Of a DNA stretch of 64,000 bases, positions 1 to 10,827 are shown in pieces (position 1 is the first letter of the stretch; every line of letters begins with the position of its first letter). Below the pieces are notes generated by a model. The model saw only the letters and a program-made list of their open reading frames with translations. It made no database searches and had not been told where the DNA came from. Source of the DNA: Cichorium intybus (Eukaryota > Streptophyta > Magnoliopsida > Asterales > Asteraceae); contig CM042015.1 of assembly GCA_023525715.1 (NCBI GenBank), forward strand, positions 85,694,750 to 85,758,749, written 5' to 3'. The translations under genes and the position numbers were made by a program.

Positions 1-57
1 TCAAAGAACGTTGACCAGATGGAAGCCTACCATTATGAGTCTTGAGTTGATTCATCA

Positions 58-640
58 TCACTGCATCCTTTCTTTCTCAACTGATTTTGACTGAGGCAAT
101 GTTCCAAACACCTTGTCCCAAAGAGAAGATGCCATGCCAAATCCTTTGTTTTGGATCCGAAAGTGATGATGTAAGTGGTATTTCTGCATATAAACACATC
201 ATGACCAATCAGTTCAAGACCTATTTCTTTTTTGGTTAAATGCAAGAGATAGCAACATACTATCACTTATTTCTGTATCATAGCATCCTACTTTGATTTC
301 TTCCTATTACAGTATTGTACTTTCAATGTTTTTCTTATTAACATATTGTACTTTCAAGTTTATTCTTGTTAGGATATTATATACTTTATTAATTAGTAGG
401 TTTCAAATTGGCTAAAATACAGAAAACCACTTCCGTACTTTTTCATCATTTTATCAATTCAGCAACTTAACTATTTTCAATCAAATCATTATTATAATCT
501 TTCAGACAACCATTTTCCCAGTTTTGAAAAAGGCAAAAGAAGAGAACATACCTGAACAAAGAGAATTGCTAAGGCATAATCCATCTTGAGGATGTTTGTG
601 ATGACAACCATGAAGAAGATAATTCCAATTGCTTCAAGGT
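58..640 (-). pseudogene. Truncated duplicate of fatty acid 2-hydroxylase (FAH)
   Basis: This is a broken second copy of the FAH gene at 5998-8329. The last coding exon (58-183, 41 codons plus TGA) is intact and nearly identical to 5998-6123, and the first 60 bases of the window equal 5941-6000. The next exon upstream (147 nt, 6783-6929 in the intact gene) is missing. About 550-640 holds only part of the exon carrying the HGCHHKHP motif, and the stretch that should encode VFPPTATA is deleted. Intron sequence between these pieces aligns with the intact gene (395-545 with 6950-7107). The first exons are absent, and the tandem kinase stop codon lies 60 bases further on. I infer a tandem duplication followed by deletions. 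The copy may still be transcribed but cannot make a hydroxylase. Its 3' UTR probably continues off the left edge. Confidence 0.88.
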
Positions 641-697
641 AGAATTGATCCAAAGCGGTTATGGATTTAATTAATAACTTGGAAGTATAACAAGATT

Positions 698-3463
698 TTA
701 TTTGTTAACATCATATATTTGTTCCAAACCCTGTAAAACTTCTTCACTTGAAGGCCTATCCTTGGGATTCTTAGCTACACATCTTAATGCGAGTTTAGCA
801 CACTCGAAAGCACCTTGTAAGGGGTAGTTTTGTCCAAGATGTGGATCCATTATTTTCTTTAGCTCATTTTTGTCTTCTAGGAATGGAATTGCCCATTTTA
901 CCAAACCAGAAAAATCTCTGTGTCGTTGCCATGCTTGTTGGCCTGTTAGGGCTTCCAACAACACCACTCCAAAACTGTAGACGTCGCTCTTGACACTCAG
1001 ATGACCTGTAACATTAAAAGTCTATTATTTATAATCACAAACCAAATATATCAATTTTTGTTACATTTCCGTAATACTTCTAAAAGAACTCGTCATTATG
1101 CTTTGTAAGAATAATATGTTTTGTAACAAACACCAAACACATTTACCATTGCTTAGGTAGTCTGGATCTAAATAACCCACGGTACCAATAATACTTGTAG
1201 TAACACCCGTTTTCGCGATTTCAGGGCCAAATCTCGCCATCCCAAAACCCCCTAATTTTGCATTAAAATCCTGCATAAAAATGAGTAAAAAATGGTAAAC
1301 TTTAGGGGCATAAAACCAAATGCATCAAAATGGTTCACTCGCCACCAAAAATCTTAAGTAGATTAAGGCTACCTGATCGAGCAATATATTAGACGTTTTA
1401 ACATCACGGTGTATGACTTGATCTTTTGATGAATGCATAAAAGCAAGTCCGCGGGCTACTCCTATCATTATCAAAAGTCGTCTTCCCCATGAAAGTGGCT
1501 TGGCAACATCCGTTCTATCTGCAAAATTATTCATGTCGCATAAGCTACTATGAAAAAATTCAACTTTTGAGTAAAAATAATCTTGCGATATTTTTCATTT
1601 CGAAAGAGATTAAAGCATATTACCTCTGAATAAGTGGTCACCGAAATTTCCATTCTGCATGTACTCGTAAACAAGCAAACATTTGTGTTTTTTATCATCA
1701 CAATATCCCAAGAGACTGATAATATTTGGATGAACCAACCATCCTAATACGCTCACCACCATCTGATCTCACAAAATTTTAGGTTCATTCAGCTAAAGGA
1801 TTCATAAAACAAGAATTCTAGCATTCTTTTATGAAAAAGACTTATGGGTCGATTTTACAACATGAAACATATAGATCTAAAAATAAACATACTTCTAAGT
1901 TCACTATATGAATAAATATGAAAGGTGAATGAAGACATAGAGTCGAACAATTGTCAATAAAAAATATCAATTTCTTGTGTTGATTAATTATTTGATTATA
2001 GATTTAAGGTTATTATTAATAAACTTACCTGCCATTCCGGAAGACCTTGGTTGTACTTTTTAACCGCAACAGCAATTCCATCACCTTCTGTTGGAGCGAA
2101 TGTGTTCTTGTCAACCCAACCTAAAAACACCTCTCCAAAACGTCCCTTACCCAAGAGCAAATCTTGACTGAAATTTTTTGTAGCCCTTCTCAAATCCGCA
2201 AACTTAAGTACTCTCAAACTTGGAAAAAGAACAGTGAAATCTTTGTTTTCAGCCTCTAAAGTATCACCAGCATTTCTATAGTTGTCCTTGCTACTACTCA
2301 ATATCTTTGAATCACCACGGGCTGAAATAGATTAATATAAACAGGTTATTCAATCACTATTTTAAATAATCTATACAAACAATTCGATAAGATCTTGAAA
2401 TACCAGGGTTCTCTCCATTGGAAGGGAATGGAAACATATCAAACATTCTTTCAAATATTGATCTGCCAACTGCGTAACCATTGGTTTTCTCTTGTAAGGT
2501 CAGTACAGACTCAAGACTGACCACAACTTCAGCCATTGTAGGGCGTTGCTTTGGATTGCTGAGCAAACATCTCTCTGCAATTCGAACAAATTCCTTTAGA
2601 CATTTTGTGGATATTTGAACCCTTATATCAGAATCAATTATATCCTTTAAACTGCCTTCTTTGATTGAAGCTTGAGCCCATGCTACTAAGCCCCATTGCT
2701 CCAAGTCAAGACTTTTATCCACCGCACGTTTTCGACACAACACTTCAAACAATACCACCCCAAAAGCATACACGTCAGACTTCCTTGTCAGCCTTCCAGT
2801 TGAAAAGTAATGAGGATCGAGATACCCGAAAGTTCCTTTAACTTGTGTGTTGACATAAGTCGATGGTTGAATCGTTGGACCTATTTTGGACAGCCCAAAG
2901 TCTGAAATTTTAGCTGCCCAGGTTTCATTTAACAGAATATTTGAGCTCTTGACATCGCGATGTATAACTCCGACTTCAATCCCGGTACCGGTGTGAAGGT
3001 AGTGTAGCCCACGAGCGGCACCTATGCAGATCTTGAGTCGTTGAAGCCAAGAAAGAGGGGTACCGAGTTTATGGAGGTGGTCTTCAAGTGTTCCATTGGG
3101 CATGTATTCATACACAAGGATCATTTCGTTTCCATCATTACAATAACCCATCAAAGACACAAGATTACAGTGGCGCAACTTAGAAAGCATTTCAATTTCG
3201 GCCCAAAATTCAGCTGCTCCTTGACTGGACTTGGAATCCAACCGTTTGATGGCAGCAACGACAAGACTGGATTCTTTGATAACATTACCTTTGTAAACTT
3301 TTCCAAATCCCCCATGCCCGATTACTAATGATTCGTCGAAGTTGTTGGTTGCTAGGATAATCTCCGGGAATTTGAAGTGACGACATGGTTGTGACCATTC
3401 TATGGAGGAGGAGGAGGAGGTGGAGGGTCCAGATTCCTTGTCATCGCCGGTAGCAGTGAACAT
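698..3463 (-). CDS. Tandem kinase protein: FERONIA-like kinase fused to RLCK-like pseudokinase
   Basis: Six exons (3463-2404, 2321-2029, 1762-1624, 1518-1373, 1270-1147, 1005-698) join in phase with GT-AG junctions to give 689 aa. Kinase 1 (residues about 40-320) resembles the CrRLK1L/FERONIA family. It keeps the glycine loop GHGGFG (49-54), Lys73, HRD (168-170) and DFG (188-190). A linker of about 60 residues crosses the first intron. Kinase 2 (about 394-680) resembles receptor-like cytoplasmic kinases of the PBL/RLCK-VII type. It has the loop GKGRFG (411-416), Lys441 and HRD (534-536), but the DFG position reads GFG (554-556), so the Mg-binding Asp is lost and a pseudokinase is predicted. 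There is no signal peptide, ectodomain or membrane segment, so it is probably cytoplasmic. Kinase-pseudokinase proteins of this layout are known plant immune receptors (for example wheat WTK1/Yr15); a defence role here is inference. The alternative is two adjacent genes, but the second kinase has no ATG of its own near its start and the junction is in frame. Confidence 0.85.
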
Positions 3464-5940
3464 GATTATTGAGGAATGAGAACTAGAAGTGTACGGAAAT
3501 TGGATTAAGAGCTACAAATTCTCTATTTGATGTAAATTTTCCTTTCAATTGATAAACATTGATAAATATAAACTTGGTCAAACAAAATATCTAAATCGGT
3601 TCTGTTTTCACACATATTCTAATGAACAGATGTTTTCTGATAAATCAATGTGATTAACTATCACTAATATTTTAAATTATAGTTTGCAAGAATATTAATA
3701 AGATAGAGAAAAATATTGGGTCAAAACAATGCACCTTATATTCTTACCTATTGTGTTTGACCATTTACTTATGTTTACTTATTGGTAAGGTTTATATTAT
3801 TCTTAGCATGATGCTAAACAAGAAAATTCAACTTTCTAGAATATCTATAACAATTAAGTTTTCCCTAAAAAATGTGTCAATCGTGTCAAAAAGCAACACA
3901 ATAGAAGTTCATACGCTATTGTTGTTTCACCATATGAAGTCCCTTGGTTTACTTGTGAAGCTAATAGAGATATTAATAAGTTTGGTGGTGTCATGCTCCC
4001 GGTGAGACTTATAATCAATGTTCCGAGCATTGTCTTGTGCAAAATTTCATTTTCTCTAGAAATCATAGTCATACCATCTCAAAAAGAAAAAAACCAACAA
4101 ACCAAAGAAAACGAGATCAATGGGAAATAGCTACGGAGAATCCATATAATTGGATGTTTTAGCGTATATCGAAGTGCTATCATGCAAGCATTCGGACATG
4201 TACGTATGTATATGTGTATAATACAACAAACATGGTCTTACCAAGTATGGTTGTCCCATAGTTCTGAATAAAGAACCCTAGATTTCACTTAGTTTGTATA
4301 AGTATACACGTATGGACACGTATTTGTGTACAAGTATGTGTATCGCCTTGGAAACAAACAAAAAAAATGTTCATCGGGGTACCAAAACTAGTGGTTTACA
4401 AAAAACATGAACCAATTGTTTTTGGCTTGGTGTGTATGGCCCACTTGAGGTGAAGCTCATTTAGGCTCACTAGCCTATAAAAATCGATCATTAATTAAGC
4501 TTGAGCTCGGCTCAGATAGTCAAACAAGTTGGTCTGGCTTGGGCTTGCCAGTTTGCAAGCTCTCATAATTTACCTTTCTTTATTTTTATGTCGATTTGTC
4601 TTGTGCTTTCACGACTCATGACACATCATTATTTGTTGAGTAAAAGAATATGGACAAATTACTAGAGGTGAGTGTGATCCAGAACCGAACTGAAACCGAA
4701 ACCGAAATAGGAGTTTTATGCAAATTGAAGACCGAACCAAATATACATATGGTATTCGGTTCGGGTTTTCAGAGCCAAAACCAAAAACCAATTTAGGACC
4801 GGATCTATTCATTATCCAAATTTTGAATTGGATATTGTGCAAAACTTGAAATTTCACTTAGAAAACCAAATACCGAACCAGATATGCTATTCAATACTAG
4901 TTCAGTTTGTCAGTTATCGGTTCAGTTCAATTTTCCCGATCTATATGCTCACCCCTACGATTCTAGAAATTACTGGAAAAAAAGATATATCTGGCAACTT
5001 TACAATTTAGCCATTTATACTTTATTTTTTCAATCAAACCAAAGTTTCATACATTTTTCAATATTTACCATTTGTGGCAAACCGCACCATCTGGACAGCC
5101 ACATCCAGCCCAGCCAAGGCTCATCACATGGAATATCACATAGCAATAGCAATATTTTAGGCGTGTCAGAGATTGAACCCTAAACCTCCTATATAAAATT
5201 TCACGCATCAACTACTACACTTCCATCGCAAAGGAAAGTGATGAATTTGAAAAATTACCGAAGAAACCTTGAGTAAAAGCTAAGATAACATGTCAAAATG
5301 ATTAATTTGGAAACATGTAAAAAAATGAAGTGTGAGTGATTAAACAACAAAATTGATCAAAATGCAATCTTTTTCGTGTAATTTGCCAAAAGAATTCGAC
5401 TCGATATACTTTCCACAAATTGCCTTGCAAATCATCCAAATGTTATTTTGACACCCTTATCCATGAATCGATCAAAATTCATAAACATACAGAACACCAT
5501 AAACAAACTTCTATAAATTAAGACAAATTGCCAAACCAACCCAATCAAAAAACATCTGAATTAAATAGAACGAGAAAAAAACATCTAACTCTGTTCAAAA
5601 TCAATAGTCGTCTTCATCGCAAAACCCTCCATAGATGCAAAAGACGAATCCACTTGAAGACCCCATCATTTCAATAAGAGCAAACTCATGAAGCAACTTC
5701 CTTTTACCAAAAGGCAGAATATACACACTACATGCTTTTGAGTTTTGACCTCTTCCCTCTATTTATTGTTGATGTCACTACACTTTTTGTCTTTTTCCCA
5801 TGATTACCCCTTACCTTCTAGAGAGAATACGAAACAAGACACGACTTACACTGACCAAATAAATAAATAATTTCCAAACCCACATAAATGTCAAGGTAAA
5901 ATTACATCCAAAACAATGCTAAGATATACTAAATGCTGTC
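3464..5940. other. Intergenic region between tandem kinase and FAH
   Basis: No coding region is supported here. The first few hundred bases are the AT-rich promoter side of the tandem kinase. At about 4665-4967 there is a short element whose ends are inverted (GGTGAGTGTGATC near 4668 against GATCTATATGCTCACCCC near 4940) and whose interior is rich in AACCGAA. It looks like a MITE-type repeat. Around 5090-5200 a stretch reads, on the minus strand, GGTTTAGGGTTCAATCTC, which could be a degenerate Pol III B box of a SINE, but I could not find a convincing A box. The last 60-100 bases are the 3' UTR side of FAH. Confidence 0.5.
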
Positions 5941-5997
5941 TCAAAGAACGTTGACCAGATGGAAGCCTACCATTATGAGTCTTGAGTTGATTCATCA

Positions 5998-8329
5998 TCA
6001 CTGCATCCTTTCTTTCTCAGCTGATTTGGTTTGAGGCAATGTTCCAAACACTTTGTCCCAAAGTGAAGATGTTATGCCAAATCCTTTGTTTTGAATCCGA
6101 AAATGATGATTTAAGTGGTATTTCTGCATATAAAACAAATCAAAACCGATTTAACATGGTTTTAAAAAGTTTTCAAACCAATCAGTTTCAGACCCTATTT
6201 CTTTTTTGGGTTTAAATGAAAGAAATAGCAACATACTCTCATTTATTTGTGTATTATCGCATCCTGCTTTTAATTCTTTCTATTACAGCATTATACTTTC
6301 AATGTTTTTCTCTCATGATATCGTACTTTGAAAAATCTACCCAACTATAGCATTAAAAATTGCTTCTAATTTGACATTTCCTATAACTGAGTAGATTTTC
6401 AAAGTGCAATATTGTACAAGGAAAAAAAAGTAGGATGCTACAATAAACAATCAACGATAATACATTGTTGTTTCTTGCATTTACCCCTTCTTTTTTGCTG
6501 TCTAGATAAATGACAACATACACCGGAAAATGGAAGGAAGAAATAAATGAGGACAAACTTGAAAAAAGCTAATGACTTAAAAGGGAAAGCAATATTTTCT
6601 TGACTTTCTGTTTTAAGTCATTCTTTCTGCCTTGAGTCAAAAGGAAACAATCTTATATAGTTGACCAGATTATGTCATGTCGCCATTAAGTAAAAAAGAA
6701 ACATATATTGTTATTTTGGAGAAATATTATCTTGGCATAATAGTTTGGTAAATAAAGATATGGCATGTTTTTTATACTTTACCTTAAGACTTCTAGGAAC
6801 TTGGCTTTTTGGCTGGCCATGGTGCACATAGAAATGGGTGACATCATACATCACATAACCAAGCAAAATACCTCCAAATAAAGCAGGAGTAACAGTAGGG
6901 GTCGATATCAGTTTCAACACATTCCATAACTGCCAATCAGATAACTTTATTAGTAGGTTTCAAATTGGCCACAATACAGAAAACTACTTCTGTACTTTTT
7001 CATCATTTTATCAAAATTCGGTAACTTAACTATTTTCAATCAAACCATTATAACCTTTTAGAAAACCATTTTCTAAGTTTTAAAAAAGGAAAAAGAAGAG
7101 AACATACGGGCACCAAGAGAATTGCTGTTGCAGTAGGAGGGAAAACAAGGCGTAATCCATCTTGAGGATGTTTGTGATGACAACCATGAAGAAGATAATG
7201 AAGGGTGTTTCCCCTAAAAGTATTAACAAAATCAAGTGAATAAAAACAATAGAAAACACAATATGTATATGACGGAAAATTAGAAATGAAATAGAACGCA
7301 CCAATAGCTCTTGGTTTTAATGTGAAAAAGGAAACGATGCAGACTGTATTCCATGAATGACCAAATGAAAATGCCCAAAACAAGTATCATTGCTATTTGA
7401 GGAAGTGGAAGGCCCATCTTGAATGACTTTGAGGTATACCAACATACAACCGGGAGCCAAATGGATGGAATATAATACCACCTATTTTTTGTAAGAAACT
7501 GTACCATACAAGAAAAAATCAGTATCCCCTCCATACTTTATTATGCATGGCATGACATGACAGAACAAGTTGTACTCCAATTGATCTGACTATGACTGAA
7601 CACATTAACTGCATGTGACATGATAGAACAGATTGTACTGCATTTGACATGACAAAACAGGTTGTACTACATTTGACATGCATTGGACCAGGACCGATGT
7701 CAATGGGACAAAACTTGCACTTTTTTGGTGGGATAGGGAATCGCTCTTGATCTCTTGTTTGTGCAAAAGACATGAATGCCCTCATCATCGAAGATAGCCC
7801 TAGAAATATTTGATCAGATTTAACATAAAAAGTAGGAAGAAGTACCTCCCAGAAGTCGCTTTTAAAGAAGCGTGGACCTTCCTTGCTGACAATAGGTTGG
7901 TGAATCCATTCTTGATAAGCTTCTCCAAGATGGCCAACCTGTGTATTTAAAGATTTGTACAATTAGGAAACAAAAAACAAAGAATTGAAATGTTACAAGA
8001 AAGGAAACTAGATACTTCATTTGCCCATGCAAACTGCAAGGTTTGACTATTTGTTAGATATCTTAAATACCCTTTTAACAGATAAACAATCTTGTGAATT
8101 GTGATACTGGATTAACACGGTGAATTTGTTTCTAATGATGATGGTTAAATGAGTAATTTTTAGCTTGTAAATACGTAAAGAATAAAGATGATGTTCATGG
8201 GGCAAACAAAAAGGAAAATGTTGCAACTTTCATGGGACAGGATGGTTAAAAGAGAAAGAAATTACAATAAAAATGTACCTGGAAGACAAGAGGCTTATCT
8301 AAATCCACAGTGAATTCTTGAGCTACCAT
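5998..8329 (-). CDS. FAH1: Dihydroceramide fatty acyl 2-hydroxylase (FAH)
   Basis: This enzyme hydroxylates carbon 2 of the very-long-chain acyl group of ceramides. It is an ER membrane di-iron enzyme supplied with electrons by cytochrome b5. Six coding exons (8329-8279, 7938-7846, 7498-7302, 7213-7108, 6929-6783, 6123-5998) join in phase to 239 aa, close to the 237 aa of Arabidopsis FAH proteins. It starts MVAQEFTVDLDKPLVFQ, the usual plant N-terminus. Histidine boxes of the membrane hydroxylase family are visible: HRFLFH, HGCHHKHP, HFYVHHG and HLNHH. Hydrophobic segments lie between them. There is no N-terminal cytochrome b5 domain, as is normal in plants. A 5' UTR intron is likely: an acceptor sits about 10 bases before the ATG and a donor (GAG|GTGGGT) near 9386. 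The gene is intact, unlike its partial copy at 58-640. I cannot say whether it is FAH1 or FAH2. Confidence 0.93.
6206..6486. mobile_element. Small inverted-repeat element in FAH intron
   Basis: Its ends are inverted: GGGTTTAAATGAAAGAAATAG on the left, and TTGTTTCTTGCATTTACCCC on the right, which reads GGGGTAAATGCAAGAAACAA on the other strand. It is AT-rich, has no ORF, and lies wholly in the last FAH intron. It belongs to the dispersed family also seen in NRPA2 (32866-33275) and KEG (45995-46265). A related piece sits at about 235-360 in the broken FAH copy, so the insertion probably predates the duplication. Confidence 0.6.
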
Positions 8330-9672
8330 CTCGAAACCTACAGATTTCAATCAAGATTAGGAATAAAAGACACACGCATATATAGCTTACCACATTAAGT
8401 CATTCTTTCTGCATTAAGTAAAAAACAGCCATATATAACTTACCAGATAAGGTGTGTCCCTGTTGAGTCTAATTAAGTAAAAAAGAAACAACGCATAAAT
8501 GTGACCAAGTGACCACAAAACAATCAACAAATATTTGAAAGAGCTTTTTTCCACCTCACAACCCAAATGACCAGATAATTTATGCTGTGGGTTTGTCTGA
8601 TAGTGACCAATTATCTTTTCACATATTCAATTTTGATTATACATTATTAGAGCATAGAGTCCCTATCTAGAATATTGTGTTTGAGAAACGAATTAGGAGA
8701 TTTCCCAGTAAAACTTCGGGAGTTAAATCCTTTAAAACTCAAACTTTTAACAGAAGTGAACAAGAAATTGAGCAAGATTTACAAAATTTAGAGGTAATTG
8801 CACCGATAAATATAGGTAAACTTGAGACCTCCCTACAATTTCTCAACAAACAAATTCCAAAAAAACATCCATGGCAATCCTAATCTAAAGACGGTATCTA
8901 TATACAGCCGTTCAAAGTAAAAGAAAACACACATTGTAAACCAGAATTATCCCTTTACACCCATGAAAACAGAACACACGAACAAATATGAATCAGAATC
9001 CGACAAATCCGAAAAAAAAAAAAAAAACATAAAAACTACAGATTAACGCATTAACGACGCCAAAAACAAGGCGAATTCAAACAGAACGTGTTTAACACTT
9101 CAAATAGTTAGACACTGTAATTAAGATCTCCAACCCTAAAAGTGCTCAAAAGATAAATCCATACAGAACATCCATGAACACCTACCACAGGAACAGAGAT
9201 AAACCAGAATTATTCATTAACAGCTACGAAGGCTGAACACAGGAACAAGTACGAATCAGAAACCCACAATGTAGACCAGAAAAAAGCCCTAAAAATAAGG
9301 CATTAACAACACCCAAAAGAAGGAGAATTCGAATCACAAGAAGTAGAAACAGAAGAGGGATCCAAAGAGTGAACAAATACCCACCTCGGAGAAAAGGTTT
9401 TCAGCAAGACAGATCTATGAAGGGCTGTAAGGGCTGGTTTACTGTTATTTGATGAAAGAAGTGGTTTGTGGGTGTCACAGGAGTGATTAGTTGTATTGCT
9501 GGAGAAGAGAGAGTGTCGATTTTTGAAATGAATCTGGTGGCGATGGATGGATGGATGGATCAAAGGCGTGGATTTCTTGTAAGCATCATGGAATCGCCAG
9601 CAGATGCTCGTTAGATAACGGTTGCCAGTCTGTGAGAATCCATTATACAATGATATATATGTATAGGGTAAT
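8330..9672. other. FAH 5' flank: probable 5' UTR intron, leader exon and promoter
   Basis: Reading on the minus strand, a plausible leader exon ends near 9387 at CTCCGAG|GTGGGT and splices to an acceptor at about 8339, just before the FAH ATG. Short open frames in this interval (for example 8677-8883) show no recognisable domain and lie in the putative intron, so I do not call them genes. The transcription start would fall near 9500-9650, which places the palindrome at 9673 next to the promoter. Confidence 0.45.
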
Positions 9673-9715
9673 CTTAAATTATATACCAATAGTTATAACT
9701 TTATGATTAAATAAT

Positions 9716-9803
<88 letters not shown>

Positions 9804-9845
9804 ATTATTTAATCATAAAGTTATAACTATTGGTATATAATTTAA

Positions 9846-9846
<1 letters not shown>
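9673..9846. repeat. Perfect 48-bp-arm palindrome with (TA)n centre
   Basis: Left arm 9673-9720 and right arm 9799-9846 are exact reverse complements over 48 bases, beginning CTTAAATTATATACC and ending GGTATATAATTTAAG. The 78-bp centre is pure TA, itself self-complementary, so the whole 174 bp is one palindrome able to form a long hairpin or cruciform. Confidence 0.9.
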
Positions 9847-9915
<69 letters not shown>

Positions 9916-9919
<4 letters not shown>

Positions 9920-10288
9920 TAAATATCAAATGGGAACCAATATTTTCCTAGGAACCGTAGGAACTTTTTTACTGAAAATTTTTTTCCTAAAAAAATGACA
10001 TAATACACCTAATCGCATATATTTAAGATCTTTTGTAAAAAAAATTTGAAAAAATAATATATATACACGAAATGTGCACATATGCACGAAACGTGATCAT
10101 ATACACATGTGCGAAAAAATGCATATAAGCACATTTTGTGTATACATATTATTTTTCAAATTTTTTTTGACAAAAAGTCTTAAATATAAGCGACTAGATG
10201 TATTATGTCTTTTTTTTTTAAAAAAAAAAAATTCAGTCAAAAAGTTCATACGGTTCCTAGGAAAATATTGGTTCTTCCTTGAAACGGA

Positions 10289-10292
<4 letters not shown>
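9916..10292. mobile_element. Fold-back MITE flanked by (TA)n, first
   Basis: About 375 bp, almost wholly self-complementary. The left side GAACCAATATTTTCCTAGGA is matched by its reverse complement near 10250-10275. The inner blocks (CATAATACACCTAATCGC against the reverse complement of GCGACTAGATGTATTATG) also pair, down to a short loop near 10100. There is no ORF other than frame accidents. It resembles MITEs that target (TA)n microsatellites, such as rice Micron; the assignment to that class is inference. Confidence 0.75.
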
Positions 10293-10375
<83 letters not shown>

Positions 10376-10377
<2 letters not shown>

Positions 10378-10728
10378 GTCCGGTTCCGGTGAGGACTTTT
10401 TTTTCGGTGAGGACTCGCGAGGACACCTTAAAAAAATTAAAAATATATATAAAAAAATACAAATCATAAAATCGAGAATAGTACTATATCATTATCAAAA
10501 AAAAATTTGCATCATTGCAAAACGTAATGATGCAATTTTTCTGTTTTTATTTTGGATCATTATTTCATTATAAAAAAATAATGATCGAAAAGTTTTTTTT
10601 TTGAATCTTTTTTTTCTCCGATATAGTACTATGATCCATTTTATTATTTATATTTTTTATATTTTTTTCAATTTTTTTAAGATGTCCTCGCAAGTCCTCA
10701 CTTTAAGAAGAGTCCTCACCCGATCCTG

Positions 10729-10733
<5 letters not shown>
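10376..10733. mobile_element. Fold-back MITE flanked by (TA)n, second
   Basis: The left end has GGTGAGGACTCGCGAGGACA followed by CTTAAAAAAATT. The right end carries the reverse complement in order (AATTTTTTTAAGATGTCCTCGC, then AGTCCTCAC and GTCCTCACCCGATCC). Matching continues inward through the ATAGTACTAT blocks, so it folds back over most of its length. It is noncoding and its sequence is unrelated to the 9916-10292 element. Confidence 0.75.

Positions 10734-10822
<89 letters not shown>

Positions 10823-10827
<5 letters not shown>

Larger units (their letters stand above)
9721..10822. repeat. Four (TA)n tracts separating fold-back elements
   Basis: Long TA dinucleotide runs lie at about 9721-9798, 9848-9915, 10293-10354 and 10734-10822; a short (TG)n follows the third. 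The fold-back elements at 9916-10292 and 10376-10733 occupy the gaps. Confidence 0.9.

Noticed and set aside
5090..5200. SINE with Pol III B box
   Set aside because: A B-box-like string exists on the minus strand, but no A box at the right distance, no poly(A) or T tail and no target duplication could be found.
8677..8883. 68-aa frame upstream of FAH
   Set aside because: Lies in the probable 5' UTR intron, no known domain, opposite strand to the gene, short.
10074..10573. Open frames rich in Ile-Tyr or Val-Cys repeats
   Set aside because: They are translations of (TA)n and (TG)n microsatellites; the same holds at 53714-53944, 59527-60224 and 62140-62343.
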